Source: Heterobilharzia americana (Eukaryota > Platyhelminthes > Trematoda > Strigeidida > Schistosomatidae). Taken from it: a stretch of 64,000 nucleotides of DNA. The translations under genes and the position numbers were made by a program. Numbering within the stretch: position 1 is the stretch's first letter; each line of letters opens with the position of its first letter. The stretch spans positions 18,282,515-18,346,514 of the forward strand of contig OX104131.1 in NCBI GenBank assembly GCA_944470555.2, given 5' to 3'. The notes beneath the pieces were generated by a model. The model saw only the letters and a program-made list of their open reading frames with translations. It ran no database searches and was not told the origin of the DNA. This document shows, in pieces, positions 10,933-22,810 of this stretch.

Positions 10933-12066
10933 ACTATATGAAGACGCCACATGCGAAGTGATTGACAATGGAAAGCTGAGTGACGCCTGTGAAGTGGAGA
11001 CAGGGGACAGGAGTAAGACAAGTTTGCCGCCCACTATCACCGATCACCTTCGTGATTGTGGTTGACTGGCTTGGATTATGCAACAGGCCACTGTGAGCAG
11101 TGAGAACAGGGGTATACGTTGGACCGATGAAAAGAGCCTGGAAGAAGATTTGGATTTTGCCGATGATGATTCTATCTAATGTCTCACAAACTCGAAGATC
11201 TATAGGTGAGAACCTACAAGTTGGCAGAAGAGGTGAGGCAGTGAACATGGGATTTGAGGTGGATGTGGAGAAGACGGAGGTGATGTAGATAACCAACCAA
11301 CAACACCGTCACCAACAACACCAGCAACAACAACAAGAAGCTGCAATCACCATGAACGGGAGAAATCTGAGGGAAGTAGGCTCTTTCACCTATCCGGGCA
11401 GCACTGTTTCAACTACAGGTGACACAGGCACAGATGAGGACGTGAAAGCCAGTCAGGCTCGGAGCAGCAAGCAAGACAGACCTCTCTGCATTAATCTGAA
11501 ATCAGTGTGGAGGTCTTGTGCACTCCACTCAGCATAAAGCGTGAACAACATCGGGATTTTCAGCACTAACGGCAGTCAAGTCAGTGCTTCTATGTGATGG
11601 TCGAGAGACTTGGCGCGGTACGAAATGCATTTGGAACAAACTACAGACATACATCATCAACAGCTGCCACCTACACTGTCTCGATACTGACACTGAAGCT
11701 CAGATGGTCAGATTAATAAGAATAAGCAGCGAGGACATCACTGTGGCTGACTGTCAACGAACCAACCGAGAAGCTATCACTCAACAACTAAGCAGTGGAA
11801 GGAAGTGGAGATGGATTGAGCATGCAGTGAGAAGACGGATTGGGTACATGAGGCGTGAGGCCAGGCGTTCGATTAGAAGTCAGATGGTAAATGACGAGTT
11901 GTGCGTCGGAGGTGAGGGTGACATGGAGGAGATTGTGTGAGTAGGAGATGAGAGGTTGTGGGCATTGATGTAGGCAGGTTGAAAAGATTGCAGATAGAGA
12001 GTGGAATGGATACGTGCTACTTAAGTGCAGTGTTCTAGTAGGAACCCAAAGGATAAATAATAATAA
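10933..12066 (+). mobile_element. RTE-type LINE copy D, 5'-truncated, with imperfect 13-bp TSD
   Basis: Direct repeats TTTGGAATAAGAA (10920-10932) and TTTGGAAGAAGAA (12067-12079) differ at one base. The copy starts at the RT segment Y-E-D-A-T-CEVIDNGKLSDACEVETG, continues through NGRNLREVGSFTYPGS (from 11352), then RKWRWIEHAVRRRIGYM, and ends in GGAACCCAAAGGATAAATAATAA. It shares the nonsense changes of copy C (TAG at about 11203 and 11286) but has a different 5' truncation point and its own one-base deletion at about 11168. Confidence 0.85.
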
Positions 12067-12266
12067 TTTGGAAGAAGAATGTACTTCATCAACTACCCTG
12101 ATTTCGAGTAAGGAGTGGATCCTCATCTGTCTGCATTTGAAATCTCATGTGTTGAAATTTGAATAGTTAGGTTTTTGAACGTTATGTGTAGGCAGGTAGG
12201 TTACTAGTACAGATTGTTTTCAATCTTCAGCCGTAAACCATCATTAATAAATAAGAAATAACTTAC

Positions 12267-12450
12267 TTGATTCATCTGGAAAAACAGTCAATGTGGCACT
12301 GCTTTCAGCTTGTCCTAGAGCATTTGTAGCTGTACAAGTGATTATTGCACCGTTGTGTGAAGGTAAGGCATTATTTACACGTAGAACAGATCCATGAGGA
12401 GCACGATATGTTTTGCCAAAACGTGACTCCGTAACTGAAGCACCAGATAC
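12267..12450 (-). CDS. Ig-domain receptor gene, exon for second half of the same I-set Ig domain
   Basis: Seen: a CATTTTTCAG acceptor ends at 12451 and a GTAAGT donor starts at 12266. The 184-base exon opens in phase 0, matching the end of the upstream exon, and closes in phase 1. The peptide starts VSGASVTESRFGK, runs through SVLRVNNALPS to ITCTATNALGQAESSATLTV, and ends FPDES. The second Ig Cys is in ITC, followed by the A-x-N-x-x-G and TLTV strands typical of I-set domains. The usual Tyr two residues before that Cys is Ile here, so the tyrosine corner is absent. Known: LAR-family Ig1 has VSG/VSN, SxLRI, AxN-x-G and TLTV in the same order. Inference: this is the C'-to-G half of a LAR-like Ig1, with moderate confidence in the family and high confidence in the Ig fold. 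The junction with the previous exon gives WK then VSG, about four residues shorter than the usual C-C' loop. Confidence 0.85.
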
Positions 12451-13197
12451 CTGAAAAATGGACAACAAAATCTAGGATAACAAAACAGACTTATGAGAAA
12501 AAAAATATGCAACGTATGTACAACTTGTACAGTCTACAGTGACATTCTATACAAGTGAGTAATGTTTTCAAAGTTTAAGTGTAAAGTTAATAGGAATTTC
12601 TTTGGAAGCCATTTGATCAATATTACAAAGGATAATTGATAACTTATAAGTCATATAGACAGATGAAATATGTTCTTAGGTGATTACAGGAAACCGTTGA
12701 ACAATCTTTAGTTTCCACTGGTCAAATCATAGTAGTTCAAATGTTGGACGGCTATTTCATTTGTCTTATGGTAATACTAAGGTGCGGTTTGTTGGATAAA
12801 TTTCCCCTCTCAATGAAACTAAAGTGGATCTGATCATCTGACTTGTATGAACTGATATATTGATAAATAAATGATAAATTTCTGTTAATCACTTCTAACT
12901 GGTTAATAATATCTGTATGTTATTATGTATCACTTTTGACTGGTAGTAGATATTACACCCCATTGAATGAATGATGATCATCTTGAATTATCGATTTATA
13001 CTTTTTATGAAGACTTAAATTGTCTATTGATCGACTCCCAACAACAACAAAAAATCTAAACAATTCTTGAACTCACTGTAAATATTCCATTGAAAGCCAC
13101 CTCACTATTTATTAGACATGTAAGTAAGTCAATTGTTTTACACTACAGAAAAAACACCATTGGTGTACACTGTGTAGAAAGAGTGATATAATCTGAG

Positions 13198-13198
<1 letters not shown>

Positions 13199-13259
<61 letters not shown>
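13199..13259. repeat. (TA)30 microsatellite
   Basis: An uninterrupted TA run of 61 bases lies in the Ig-gene intron. Confidence 0.98.
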
Positions 13260-13263
<4 letters not shown>

Positions 13264-14024
13264 ATCATTCAGTCTGTTAGTGAACAGAAAAGTTGCTAGG
13301 ATGAAAAAAAGTTTTATTGAGACGTTGAAATATATACATCATACAATGATCTATATGTATTTTTGCAATGATCTTGACTATTTCTAGACCTGTCTTCAAC
13401 TAATCTGATATTGATACGTTGAATCATGTACTTTTTCTCGAACCTTCGAAGTAACACGACTTAGAGTTTCTACTATGGATCATGGCAGTTATATTGCACA
13501 CTATAACAAATAGTATAGAGAATGCAAGGTTGTCAGCAAACCTTAGTACCTCATTGAATTGTGGATCTAACGGTGACTGTAGTAGATATGAAACAGGAAA
13601 GAAAGTTCACTACCTATAGTATTGTGATATAGGCCATGATTACTACCAATATCACCATGAATAGTTATAGAATAATGGTGATAATTAATTTTACAACCAC
13701 ATTTGAAATCCTTTGTTATCTAATACCTCTTATCTATCTAACTGATGTACTGAGGTGTGGTCATAAGAAAAAAATGTAAGGCATAGTAGTAACCCTATTC
13801 TCCGATATTGTCTACACTACTACTACTATTTTCTTTTAAGGGGTTTACTGGTGCTTGAATTGGGATCTGAAGGTTGTCTTCCTAGTTTACGACCAATTGT
13901 GTCAGTATTCAGAATCAATATCTCCTAAAAATGCTTGTCATCTGCTTACTGAATGAATCTATTCTGCATATTGAAGTCGATATCATGCGGGAATTTAACT
14001 AGCCATATTAATTCAACCTGGAAG

Positions 14025-14395
14025 TTTGTGGAGACTTATTAATGGACTGACATCATTTTGAGGAATATTGGAGACCTGGGAGAACTGAATAGCTATTTCG
14101 TCCCATTATGGGACTTCTGAGGAATGTGCATCCATGACACCGCTCACCAGGAATCTAACCCATGATCTTCAGGTTCCGTAGCCAGCACGTTAACATTCAG
14201 TCACTGGGTCGGAACCCAGTAGTGTGTATTTCCTACTTCTGTCACTTCATGATATTACGCGACCTACAACCAATATCATCGTGGAGTAACTGTCCTCATG
14301 TTCAACTTGGCTGCCTTCAGCAGTCATGACTTCTCGTTGAAACTTAGGAATTACCTCTCAAAGCTAGTCACTAATGGCCGGTAGGTTAATTCAAT
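14025..14395 (-). repeat. SINE-like family A copy A3 (minus half of an inverted pair)
   Basis: The minus-oriented order is clear: tail (TTAATGGACTGACATCA), GAGGAATATTGGAGACCTGG, tRNA-like head in reverse (TAACCCATGATCTTCAGG, ACATTCAGTCACTGGG), then the body up to AAAGCTAGTCACTAATGG. It faces copy A4 immediately to its right. Confidence 0.65.
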
Positions 14396-14655
14396 CTCGA
14401 GGTTCATGGAGATTTACTAATTGATTTCAGGTTGGAATTCATCATGACAAAAGTAGGAAATATGGATCACCGAATTTCCCATCCATTGACTCAATCGTAT
14501 TGTGCTCACCGTGGGACATGAATGTCATGGATTCGATCACTGACAGGGTTGTAGGTGCACAGTGCTGAAGAGTCCCATACTAGGACCAAATAGCTGTCAA
14601 GTGCTCCCAGGCTTCCCGTGTTCCACCCAACTTATGTCAATCTATAATGAATTTC
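14396..14655 (+). repeat. SINE-like family A copy A4 (plus half of an inverted pair)
   Basis: A short inverted cap (GGTTGGAATTCATCATGAC, about 14432-14450) joins directly to the plus body AGTAGGAAATATGGATCACC. Then come an eroded head (A-box region CATTGACTCAATCG, B-box region ATTCGATCACTG) and the tail GTTCCACCCAACTTATGTCA to 14650. Confidence 0.6.
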
Positions 14656-17486
14656 AATCTGAAATGGACTAATCACAATAACACTGAGTTACGCAGGTTA
14701 CTGAAGAGATTTGCTCTAATGTATAATAACTGTTATGGGGATATGATTGTTTCTGGACAGCGTGTGGCCTTGATCAACAAGCTTTCACTTGCCATTATTC
14801 ATCGAGGAGTATATCCTGTGTTACCGTATCAAGTAGCTTAGATTAGTACTCGTATTCCAGCAGAAACTTTCTTGATGGAATTCGGCTGTGTAGAGATTAA
14901 ATAAGCTACATTTCACTAGAATTTCTTATTGGACAGCAGAATAAAATTTGATCAGCAGACTTTAATCAGTCTTAGGTACCAAGGGTAAACAGACAGGTAG
15001 ACGAAACCATTGCAGAACTCCGCAATGAAGTACATTGGTTCAGTTTGCCATACTGCGCAGTAGTATACAAAGAAGAAGTGGATAGTAAAGACTGATATCA
15101 AAGTGGACAAAGGTGCATGGCGGGAGAAGAAATTTAAGAATTAAGGTTAAATAAAACATTCAAGCTTTAGAAGATGTCAGAGAGTCAATAGATCTATGCC
15201 ATTGTGATTAATTTTCTGCCATGTTACCGAGAAATCTCAACCACTGATCCTTATCGTCTCGTGGACCTCAGCCGGGTAGTCTATACCTCCCTAAACGGCT
15301 CAGACTAATAGTCATGAACTTCATGTACTGATGTCATGTCTTAGTTTAGCCCTCTGAGTCGTTTTCCAGCGTAATTCAACTTCCTCTTGTGTTGCACATC
15401 GAGGTAGGTAGTGGCTGAACATGCACACCACATGTTCAAACTAACTTAGCCAATGAAGGTTAACTAAGTACTAGGCAACTATATGTATTACTCACTAGTG
15501 TCCAACTTGTGTGTATAATCCACTTCTGAATGATGTCAGTTATGACCTGAATAATTCAATGGTTAATTATTTGACTTCAGAATCGTACGATGCCAATCCG
15601 ATTTACTGAGAGAATACCAGTTCATGCATGATTGCAGATACCCTCTGTTGATGAGTGAGGATAAGCACAAAACCTAAGTTAAGAGCTTCCTATTGGTTGA
15701 CTTCCTTCATGCTCCACTGTTGTATCCCATGACTTGGTGGGCATACTGAAGAAATTGATCAGTAGACGACTTCGATCAGTGTTAAGCAATCAGAAATGTG
15801 CACCTAAATCGGTTAATCAGTCGTGACCAGATGGAGTAAAGTAAAATCGGTCATAGAGAAAGAAGCCAAAAGATGGATACGAAAGAATGAACGTCTGTGG
15901 TCAACCAGCAGGACAGTAGTCATTAAAATGGTACATCTTGAACTAAAACCGTCATTTGCAAAATGTACTTCATTTCCTCTTCTGCTTCTCCCTAGAAATG
16001 CTCTTCATACGCTTGCGTTGTCTCTTGGGTTTCTCTTGACAGAATCCATACCCATCGCTTATAATTCCCTATGATTTTTGTCACCCTCTACTACTTATAT
16101 CCATTCTTATCAGCAACACCCACTACAAAAGGATACTAAATAATCTCTGAAGGGTTCTTTTCTTTAGGCAACAATATCTTATTTTCAGAGATTGTAGCAT
16201 TACAACTCAATGGTTCCACCTTTACCGTAATAACTACCAAAGCTAAATTCAGTAACACCGGTATACATCTCTTCCAGGAAGTGATTGAAAGTGTATGCAA
16301 CACAGATATAGTTTCATTTTCCCATTACACTTATAAACTTGATTTGAAATGATCATGATAAACATCTCATTTAAGTGCTAAGTTCATAAAACATAAAGTC
16401 AATCGTTTCTACATTTAGTTCTGTGTAATGTTAGCAAATTCCCTAGGAAGTTGATTAGTCGATTGACTTCATTTCTTGATTGACCAAAGTTACTTCTACT
16501 ACTACTTTGTAATGAGTAGTGATGCAAATTTATGCAAAATAATAATAATAACAGCTGACAGTTTGAAATTATATCTCCGAATCACATTAGTATTAACTAC
16601 CTACCTGTCAAGTAGGTTAAAGACAGGAATGATATTCACGGCTTGTAGACAATGAAATAGCTGAATGTATACATTTACATATGACCCATGACTCCTAGAA
16701 TGTTCTGGCAGAAACTAGCCATCAGTAACAATCCCACAGAACTATCCGGCTGTATATTATCGTGTAACTGACTAGTTAATTCTTCCCGTTCGAATATTTA
16801 ATCGACTGTAGAGGTATCGCAGACTCATCCTAACTTACGTCTTTAACATACATCATGACAGCTTTAAAGTGACCTATCTCATTAAGAAAGATGTAGGGCT
16901 TTCTGAACACGGAAAGGAGATGATGAGTAAAAATGAAAGAAAACTGGTGTCTGGTACGGACTCGAGCAAGCATCCTAAAGATTACCACCGTAGCACCTCA
17001 ATAACTCACGTACTTGAAGCACTGTTATGCAAATCAGCGATACCCTCCCCCCCCTCCCAACTCATCAGCAGCAGAGAGTGGGAATATGCAGCAAAGTCTT
17101 CCCATCCTACTCACCAGTTTGGTTGACTTTTCAAGGAGGAAACATGGTCTATTGGCTAATTTCAGCATCATGATGTAATCTGTCTTCCAAAATGAATCAT
17201 CTTCCTACCTCCGTCATACAAATCTCTTGCATAAGGAAAAGTTTGTTAAACATAACTATCGCACACTGTTTAAACAGGAAATGGGATTCGTATATGATGA
17301 AAATTTGTTAACTTCTGTCCCTCTAAATGGCATTATTTTCTACTCTACTGACTGACCAACTAAGCTCAACTGATCTGTATCAGTGATTTCGATGACTGAA
17401 TACCTTCTGGCTTATTTCTTTCCGATCAATTACTTTTATATAAATTCCAAATGAATAGCATATAAAAGCAATAAGATATTAGAATT
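14656..17486. other. Intron sequence, mostly unannotated
   Basis: Chance ORFs at 15823-16074 and 16869-17126 show no recognisable domain. A block at 15600-15720 shares the words GTTGATGAGTGAGGATAAGC and AAGAGCTTCCTATTGGTTGA with family C SINE tails. An AAT run lies at 16539-16551. Confidence 0.4.
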
Positions 17487-17488
17487 AC

Positions 17489-17598
17489 CTTCCATTGAAC
17501 CTTCGGTGCTGGATTACCCTCCACAAGACATACAAATAGAACTGATTGTCCAACTATAATTGTTGCAGGTTTCGGTTCTTCAATAATTTGAGGTTTCT
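17489..17598 (-). CDS. Ig-domain receptor gene, exon for first half of an I-set Ig domain (partial gene)
   Basis: Seen: on the minus strand a TTTTTACAG acceptor precedes 17598 and a GTAATT donor follows 17489. The 110-base exon enters in phase 1 (two bases complete a codon) and then gives 36 codons ending in phase 0. The peptide begins KPQIIEEPKPATIIVGQSV and contains FVCLVEGNPAPKVQW, i.e. the B-strand Cys, the G-N/D-P-x-P turn and the C-strand Trp of an I-set immunoglobulin domain. Known: this pattern is typical of extracellular Ig repeats in cell-adhesion receptors. Inference: with the exon at 12267-12450 it forms one Ig domain, most like the first Ig domain of LAR-type receptor tyrosine phosphatases, which act at the cell surface in axon guidance and adhesion. 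Dscam, Robo or contactin-type proteins are alternatives. A phase-1 start is the usual boundary of an Ig module. No signal peptide or transmembrane exon was found in the window. Confidence 0.8.
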
Positions 17599-20500
17599 CT
17601 GTAAAAAGGAGTAAAACAGAAAAGATATTGACATGTTGAATATCAAGAAACTGACTTATGCAACTATGCCTTCCTAAAGGGTGCTAGAGAGCATGAAGTA
17701 TAGATAAAGGCTTTCCTACTGATATAAATAATGTGAACTTTTCTGGAATATAACTATCATTTAGCTCTTTTTGGCAGTATAAAAAGTTGGTTACTTATGT
17801 GTACAGTCAGGTGATTTTCATAGAATTATTAGGGAGTAATAACTGTTCTTGAATTCATTCAGGTATTTCTAGCCTGTCTTATGATCTAGGCCATAAAGGT
17901 TGTGAGTCTGCACAGTAAGTATAAACAGCTGACTCACAATTGAAAACCATTCAGTTTATGATAATCTCCTCTTACAAGATATACTACTAAATAATAATAA
18001 GTAGTAAGAAACCGGTCATGATGATGAGATGAGGATTTTGTTAGCCAGATATTCTTTGATGTATCGGTCTATGCAAGTCAGTTAGTTGGATTCACCTGAT
18101 TTGAACGATTCAAATACTCTGTAAGTTGAACTTGTCTATGAAATCACTAATGGCAAGCGTATTCACTACAGATTGAAATCAATGGTCGATGGCTGCGCTA
18201 AAAGTGATGGAAAGTTATAGAAATCAAGAAACATTCCATTTAAACCATGTAGCTGAATAGTAATGTGATCACCGTGAGATTTGTTGCTTATATGCTAGAT
18301 CTTACTTATAGTCACATATGTGCAATTCTTAACAACGTTGAACAGTTGTTTCTTCTTGTTCGAAACCCCGAAGTAGTGTACTTCTAAAAGTGCTCAGCAT
18401 TGGATGGAGATGATAAACATCGTCTCATGGTGTGTACACTTCGATAAAGCTGGTTGCTTTGAAATCAGTTGGTCCATCTTTCCCAACTCTTATCAACTTC
18501 TGATATGACTTAAATATCGATCTACTTTGCTCAAACGCTTTACAGTTTCTACAATTCCCATTCCTTTGTATGAAAAGATCAAACAAATACCAAGCAATAA
18601 AATATCCTATTTTATTGAGAATAAATCATGAGGAAAGTTGGGAAGATTAGTGGGTTTTGGTAGAGTTGGTCATTAACTTTCTTGACCGGAATATGCTATT
18701 TCATTCCTGTCTTACATGGTTCAGTCATGACTCGCTGACTGCAGAATTGATCAATCCAAATTCAAGTCATCGAAAGACATACCAGCCTCCTCATAATCGT
18801 GGATACGAGTGCCGAAGTATGTTGGACCTAAGCTCAGGAGATTTAGTCGTTTAACTCTTAATTCATTACGTCAAAAATCAGTATATCTCAGTGTCGTATC
18901 ATTCTGCTTATTGGCTATATTGCTAACTTCCATCTGTACTATACAGTGACTATTGTCAAATAGAGGAGATCTGTCATTGAACTGTCAGTATAAATGGTCA
19001 AGTAGTCAAATTTCTTCTTCGATAGATCAACCTCTGTAACATATTCAGTTATATGATTTCTGTAAATGTGTAACCTCAGTCTGTTGAATAATCGATCAAG
19101 TGAAAAGTATTTGAAAATCATTCCAAGATGAAATTATAAGTGTAACACAATATATACTTCATCTACTCTTACTATTCTTGTGATATCTTGGGTATGAATA
19201 ATTTATTTGAGATATTTATGAATAGTGATTTTCTTCTCGGATAGACATCATCGATTGATGAAAGATCTATACTACTGACAATAAATGAGCATCATTGCAT
19301 ACTAAGTGAAGGAGTCAGAGTGAGAAGACCAGTTGATTGGTGCTCATCATTAGAATTGTTGATTAAGGGTACGACTTCAGTACAGGCCGAAGGTTCAAGT
19401 TGTTTGATTATCCACTAAGATACAGTGGCTATCTAGCTTCATAGCTAATAACCAAATAAACCAGCTTTTAAAGGTTATATTCACTTCCATCATTTACAGA
19501 CATCAACACATCTTGGTACCCATATCATCTCCGTGATAACAGTAGCTAAACAGAAGTAAAATAAATATCTAGAACTTGACTAGCTATCATTATCATTTTA
19601 AATTGTTTAAATATATTAAGACAACCTAATATCAGGACAATAGAATCACTGATTTTTCTACTTTAAAAGAATGGGGGAAAAAATGTCGTTTATCTTGTCT
19701 GTTTACCGACAATAAAAAGGAGAAGAAGAGGAGAACAGTGATTACTCAAGCAGAATATGTCTTAAACATTAGCGGTTAAACCACCATCTTAAAGCTTTTT
19801 GTATAGACTAAAGTTTTGCATGTTGAGTAGACAATTAAACGGTTCAAAGAAATGAGGTGTGCGTGTTTGTGTATGTGGATAGGAGTGGAGGAGGAGGAGG
19901 AGGAGGGGTACACTGATTTAATCAAGAGGATATATTTCACTAAATACCTGGTTCTTTTGTCTACCTATCTGTTTATAGATCTTTCCAAACCACTTATCCA
20001 ATCTTCATCGCTTATTGATTCAGCCAAGAGGAACAGTACAACAATGGTAGTGATAACAACAAAAAGAAAAAAGGAAAGAGATCATACTGATGCTGGTGAT
20101 AGATTAAGACGTATATGTTTTTTTAACAATGGTTTCACAGTGATCTACTGAAGAAATTATGGTCTTATTGGTAAAGAGGATACCAAACACTGTTTAGTGA
20201 TGTGTTGGAGAAGGAGACAACAGCAGGCATCAACAATAACAGCAACAAACAAATAGAAGGCAACAGGATAAACATTAAATGATATAATGTTGTCTCATAG
20301 TTCGAGTCATCATCACTACCGTCCTCTCTATATTCCTCTTTCCCTCACTCATCCTCTTTCTCTCCTGCCTGAGCATACACGCAGACACATACAAAGACAT
20401 ATCACCTATAAGTACACACTAAGTAGGCTTATGCAAACGGATTTGTGCGTTATTTCTTTTCGAAAAAGTCATTTCCTTCTAACCATTTTCATCATCATGG

Positions 20501-21829
20501 ATTACTGATTCATTCGCTGATCTTAACTTCATTGTTGGTTACGACAGCAGTTGTGGTGGTGGTGGTGGTGGTGGTGGTAGAAGGTGACTACTTAATAAGC
20601 ATTTCTGATCTTTTATGTAAACTAGTTAGTCAGCTAAAAGATAAATTTGAAATTTATTGGGTTCTGGGTATTTTAGGCAAACGAAATACTCTAAGTCGTT
20701 ATTTTAAGATCATACGTCAATTAAATAACAATTTCTAAGGAAGTAAGCGACTGATCGATGATTTAGTGTCATTCTTCTTCTCAGAAATACTTATGAAACT
20801 GTTTTTTAGGACTAAATTCAAGTATGTAGTGTCCAGATTCTGAACCATATTAGACCAAAATCTTGGGGAACATAGTGAAGTTAAAAAATATTTCTGCTTC
20901 CTAAATATGCAATTAATAATTGATACAAATGTAAGAATAAACTGGTAATGCTATTTATTGTATTCCTCTCAATTGTTACATCAACTTTGATCTTTCTAAA
21001 CCAATAAAAATGCAGCCTCAATCACATTGGCTGCCTTCTGAGCATCGTGTTAACCTTGACAGATGATTCATTACTATTTCAAGGTCAGACCAGGAATACT
21101 TTGTGTGCATAATCGATCGTTTATTTCATTCAGTTTCGCTAAATATCGAATAAATAAACACAAATGACTTGTTCTTGATAACGTTTATTCATTCCTGCTT
21201 TGGGCATTGGTCACCGTTAAATCATTGTGAGTTGGTATTATTTAAATTATGAGCTAAGTATTGAGTTCTACCATTCAGTTCTACGTTTGATTGACTAGAC
21301 ATCGTTTTTAATATTTCCGGCTATAGGCGAGTTATAAAAGTAATGAATTCCTTAACACGAATGACTGTAGGGTGTGATGTATATGCATAGAAAGCGATTT
21401 ATTTTGATGAGGTTTAGTATGTAAATGTATGTTCGATTAGCTAAGTTATGGTTGTGGAAAGCGATGAAGTTAGCAGTCTGTGCTATTACCCCCCTACTAA
21501 CTGGTGAGCTAAATTTAGACTCGACTGGGACAATACACATTGTGAATACTTCTAAGCATTTTACTGGTTTTTATTTCACTCGGTAGTTTGTTGAAATCGA
21601 GAGATTACACAATACTCCATAACAAGCTGGTACCAATTAGAGAACCGAAGAAAGCTTTAGAGCACTGTACAGGTGTTTCATCTCGATTTGTGACTTCACA
21701 ACAGTGTGCATCCACGACTATCAGGTACCGCAACAAAAATGCTACCATCCGTATTTTCAAGATTCTGCTATTTCACGGTATAGCACAACCATCATTCAAT
21801 TTCAACTCTGAATGACTGTATTTACTGTC
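17599..21829. other. A+T-rich probable intron upstream of the Ig exons
   Basis: No further Ig exon, signal-peptide exon or known transposon was recognised. A GAGGAGGAG run lies at about 19888-19907 and a (GGT)9 run at 20552-20578. Short ORFs (18657-18854, 19852-20151, 20287-20508) are low-complexity or unrecognised. Confidence 0.4.
20552..20578. repeat. (GGT)9 microsatellite
   Basis: Nine GGT units in a row. Confidence 0.9.
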
Positions 21830-22460
21830 TGCGGGGTTAATCCAACAGGTCAAAGCTTCTTGTTAGTACTTCACGAAATCCATCTCAAAGTCAATCATTA
21901 ACTGGCACTGAGAAGTAATCCAGTTGATAGTTTATGGATATCTATTTGTTCTCATTCACGCATTGGTATCGGTCGGAGAACAACTGAAAACCTAGTTTCC
22001 AAAGAACTGATTGCCGAAGTCCTCGATCCCTCTTGAGGCTAGGCTATGGGTGCTTACTGTTGAAGAATTTCGAACTGAGAGAAAACGACTTTATTCCATT
22101 CTTCCCAAATGTGTACAGATGATGGCTAGAGCCCGGCCTACGACCTCGACTAAACTAATGTTCCGTCCGATATCGGTACCCAGGTCACATCGTGCTGCAG
22201 TCAGAGACCTTAACACTGAACTATTCGGGTTGCGATTCACTTCCTGTAGAAACGGGTTGCATACACTGATAGATCCACTTTGTTTTATGTCAGCTGGAAA
22301 TGGACAATTTACAGGAAGCCCTGGACCTGGGTTTCGCGCTTGTTGGTACTTGTCAGAATGGGGCACCAATTTTCACGAAGTTTCAGGTACGCCTCGCTGA
22401 CTTAAAAGGGATTCCTCATTAACAGGTCCGCAGTTTTGTCAGCACTTATCCAGGTAATTG
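21830..22460. other. Higher-G+C orphan block, probably an old repeat
   Basis: The base composition is clearly richer in G+C than its surroundings, and both strands are open for 90-130 codons (22011-22400 plus, 22369-22091 minus). Neither translation shows a domain I know, and the two overlap, so at most one could be real. It may be a fragment of an LTR or other repeat. Confidence 0.3.
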
Positions 22461-22649
22461 AAGATAAGTAATCTGTACGAAAACACAACCACTGCTATGC
22501 ATGCATTGATACACAATTATACATTACAGGGACGCAAACCAACAATCCTCTGAACTAATAGAGTAGGGCAGAGGGAGAGGCTTATCACTGAATTGTTGTT
22601 CGTCTCAAATCAACACTAAACTCATGCTGCAGTCTACTTGAGGGCTAGC

Positions 22650-22810
22650 AGTGGAATCCATGACACGAAATTCACCCTATTTAGGACTAGTCACCTGGAT
22701 GTACCTGTAACTCAATGAGTGATGTTCTCCCCATCAAGGCTCGAACCCAGTATTCATCCCTTCAAATACCCTGGCGTGATCCATTAGACCACTGGGGCAC
22801 CTCAGGCACC
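22650..22810 (-). mobile_element. Sm-alpha-like SINE with tRNA head and decayed hammerhead (H3)
   Basis: The minus strand begins with A-box-like AGTGGTCTAATGG (about 22780-22792) and B-box GGTTCGAGCC (about 22737-22746). It continues with ACATCACTCATTGAG and then the hammerhead-like segment 22702-22654: ATCCAG, core GUGACUA, GUCCU AAAU AGGGU stem II, GAAU in place of GAAA, then CATGGATTCC. This is the clearest tRNA-head plus ribozyme arrangement in the window. C3-G, G8-U and the GAAA change predict no activity. Confidence 0.75.

Larger units (their letters stand above)
12451..17488 (-). other. Phase-0 intron (5,038 bases) inside the Ig domain
   Basis: The intron is bounded by GTAATT (17488 downward) and TTTTTCAG (ending 12451) on the minus strand. 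It contains a 61-base TA array (13199-13259), an inverted pair of SINE-like copies (14025-14655) and otherwise A+T-rich DNA with no credible exon visible. At 15240-15430 and 14990-15130 there are blocks of more balanced base composition that look like old repeats but match no family I can name. Confidence 0.75.

Noticed and set aside
13199..13259. TA array as a regulatory or origin element
   Set aside because: Simple TA runs are common across this window and nothing else at the site supports a function.
22011..22400. 129-codon plus ORF as a host gene
   Set aside because: No recognisable domain, overlapping open frame on the other strand, no splice or polyadenylation context visible. Kept only as an orphan block.
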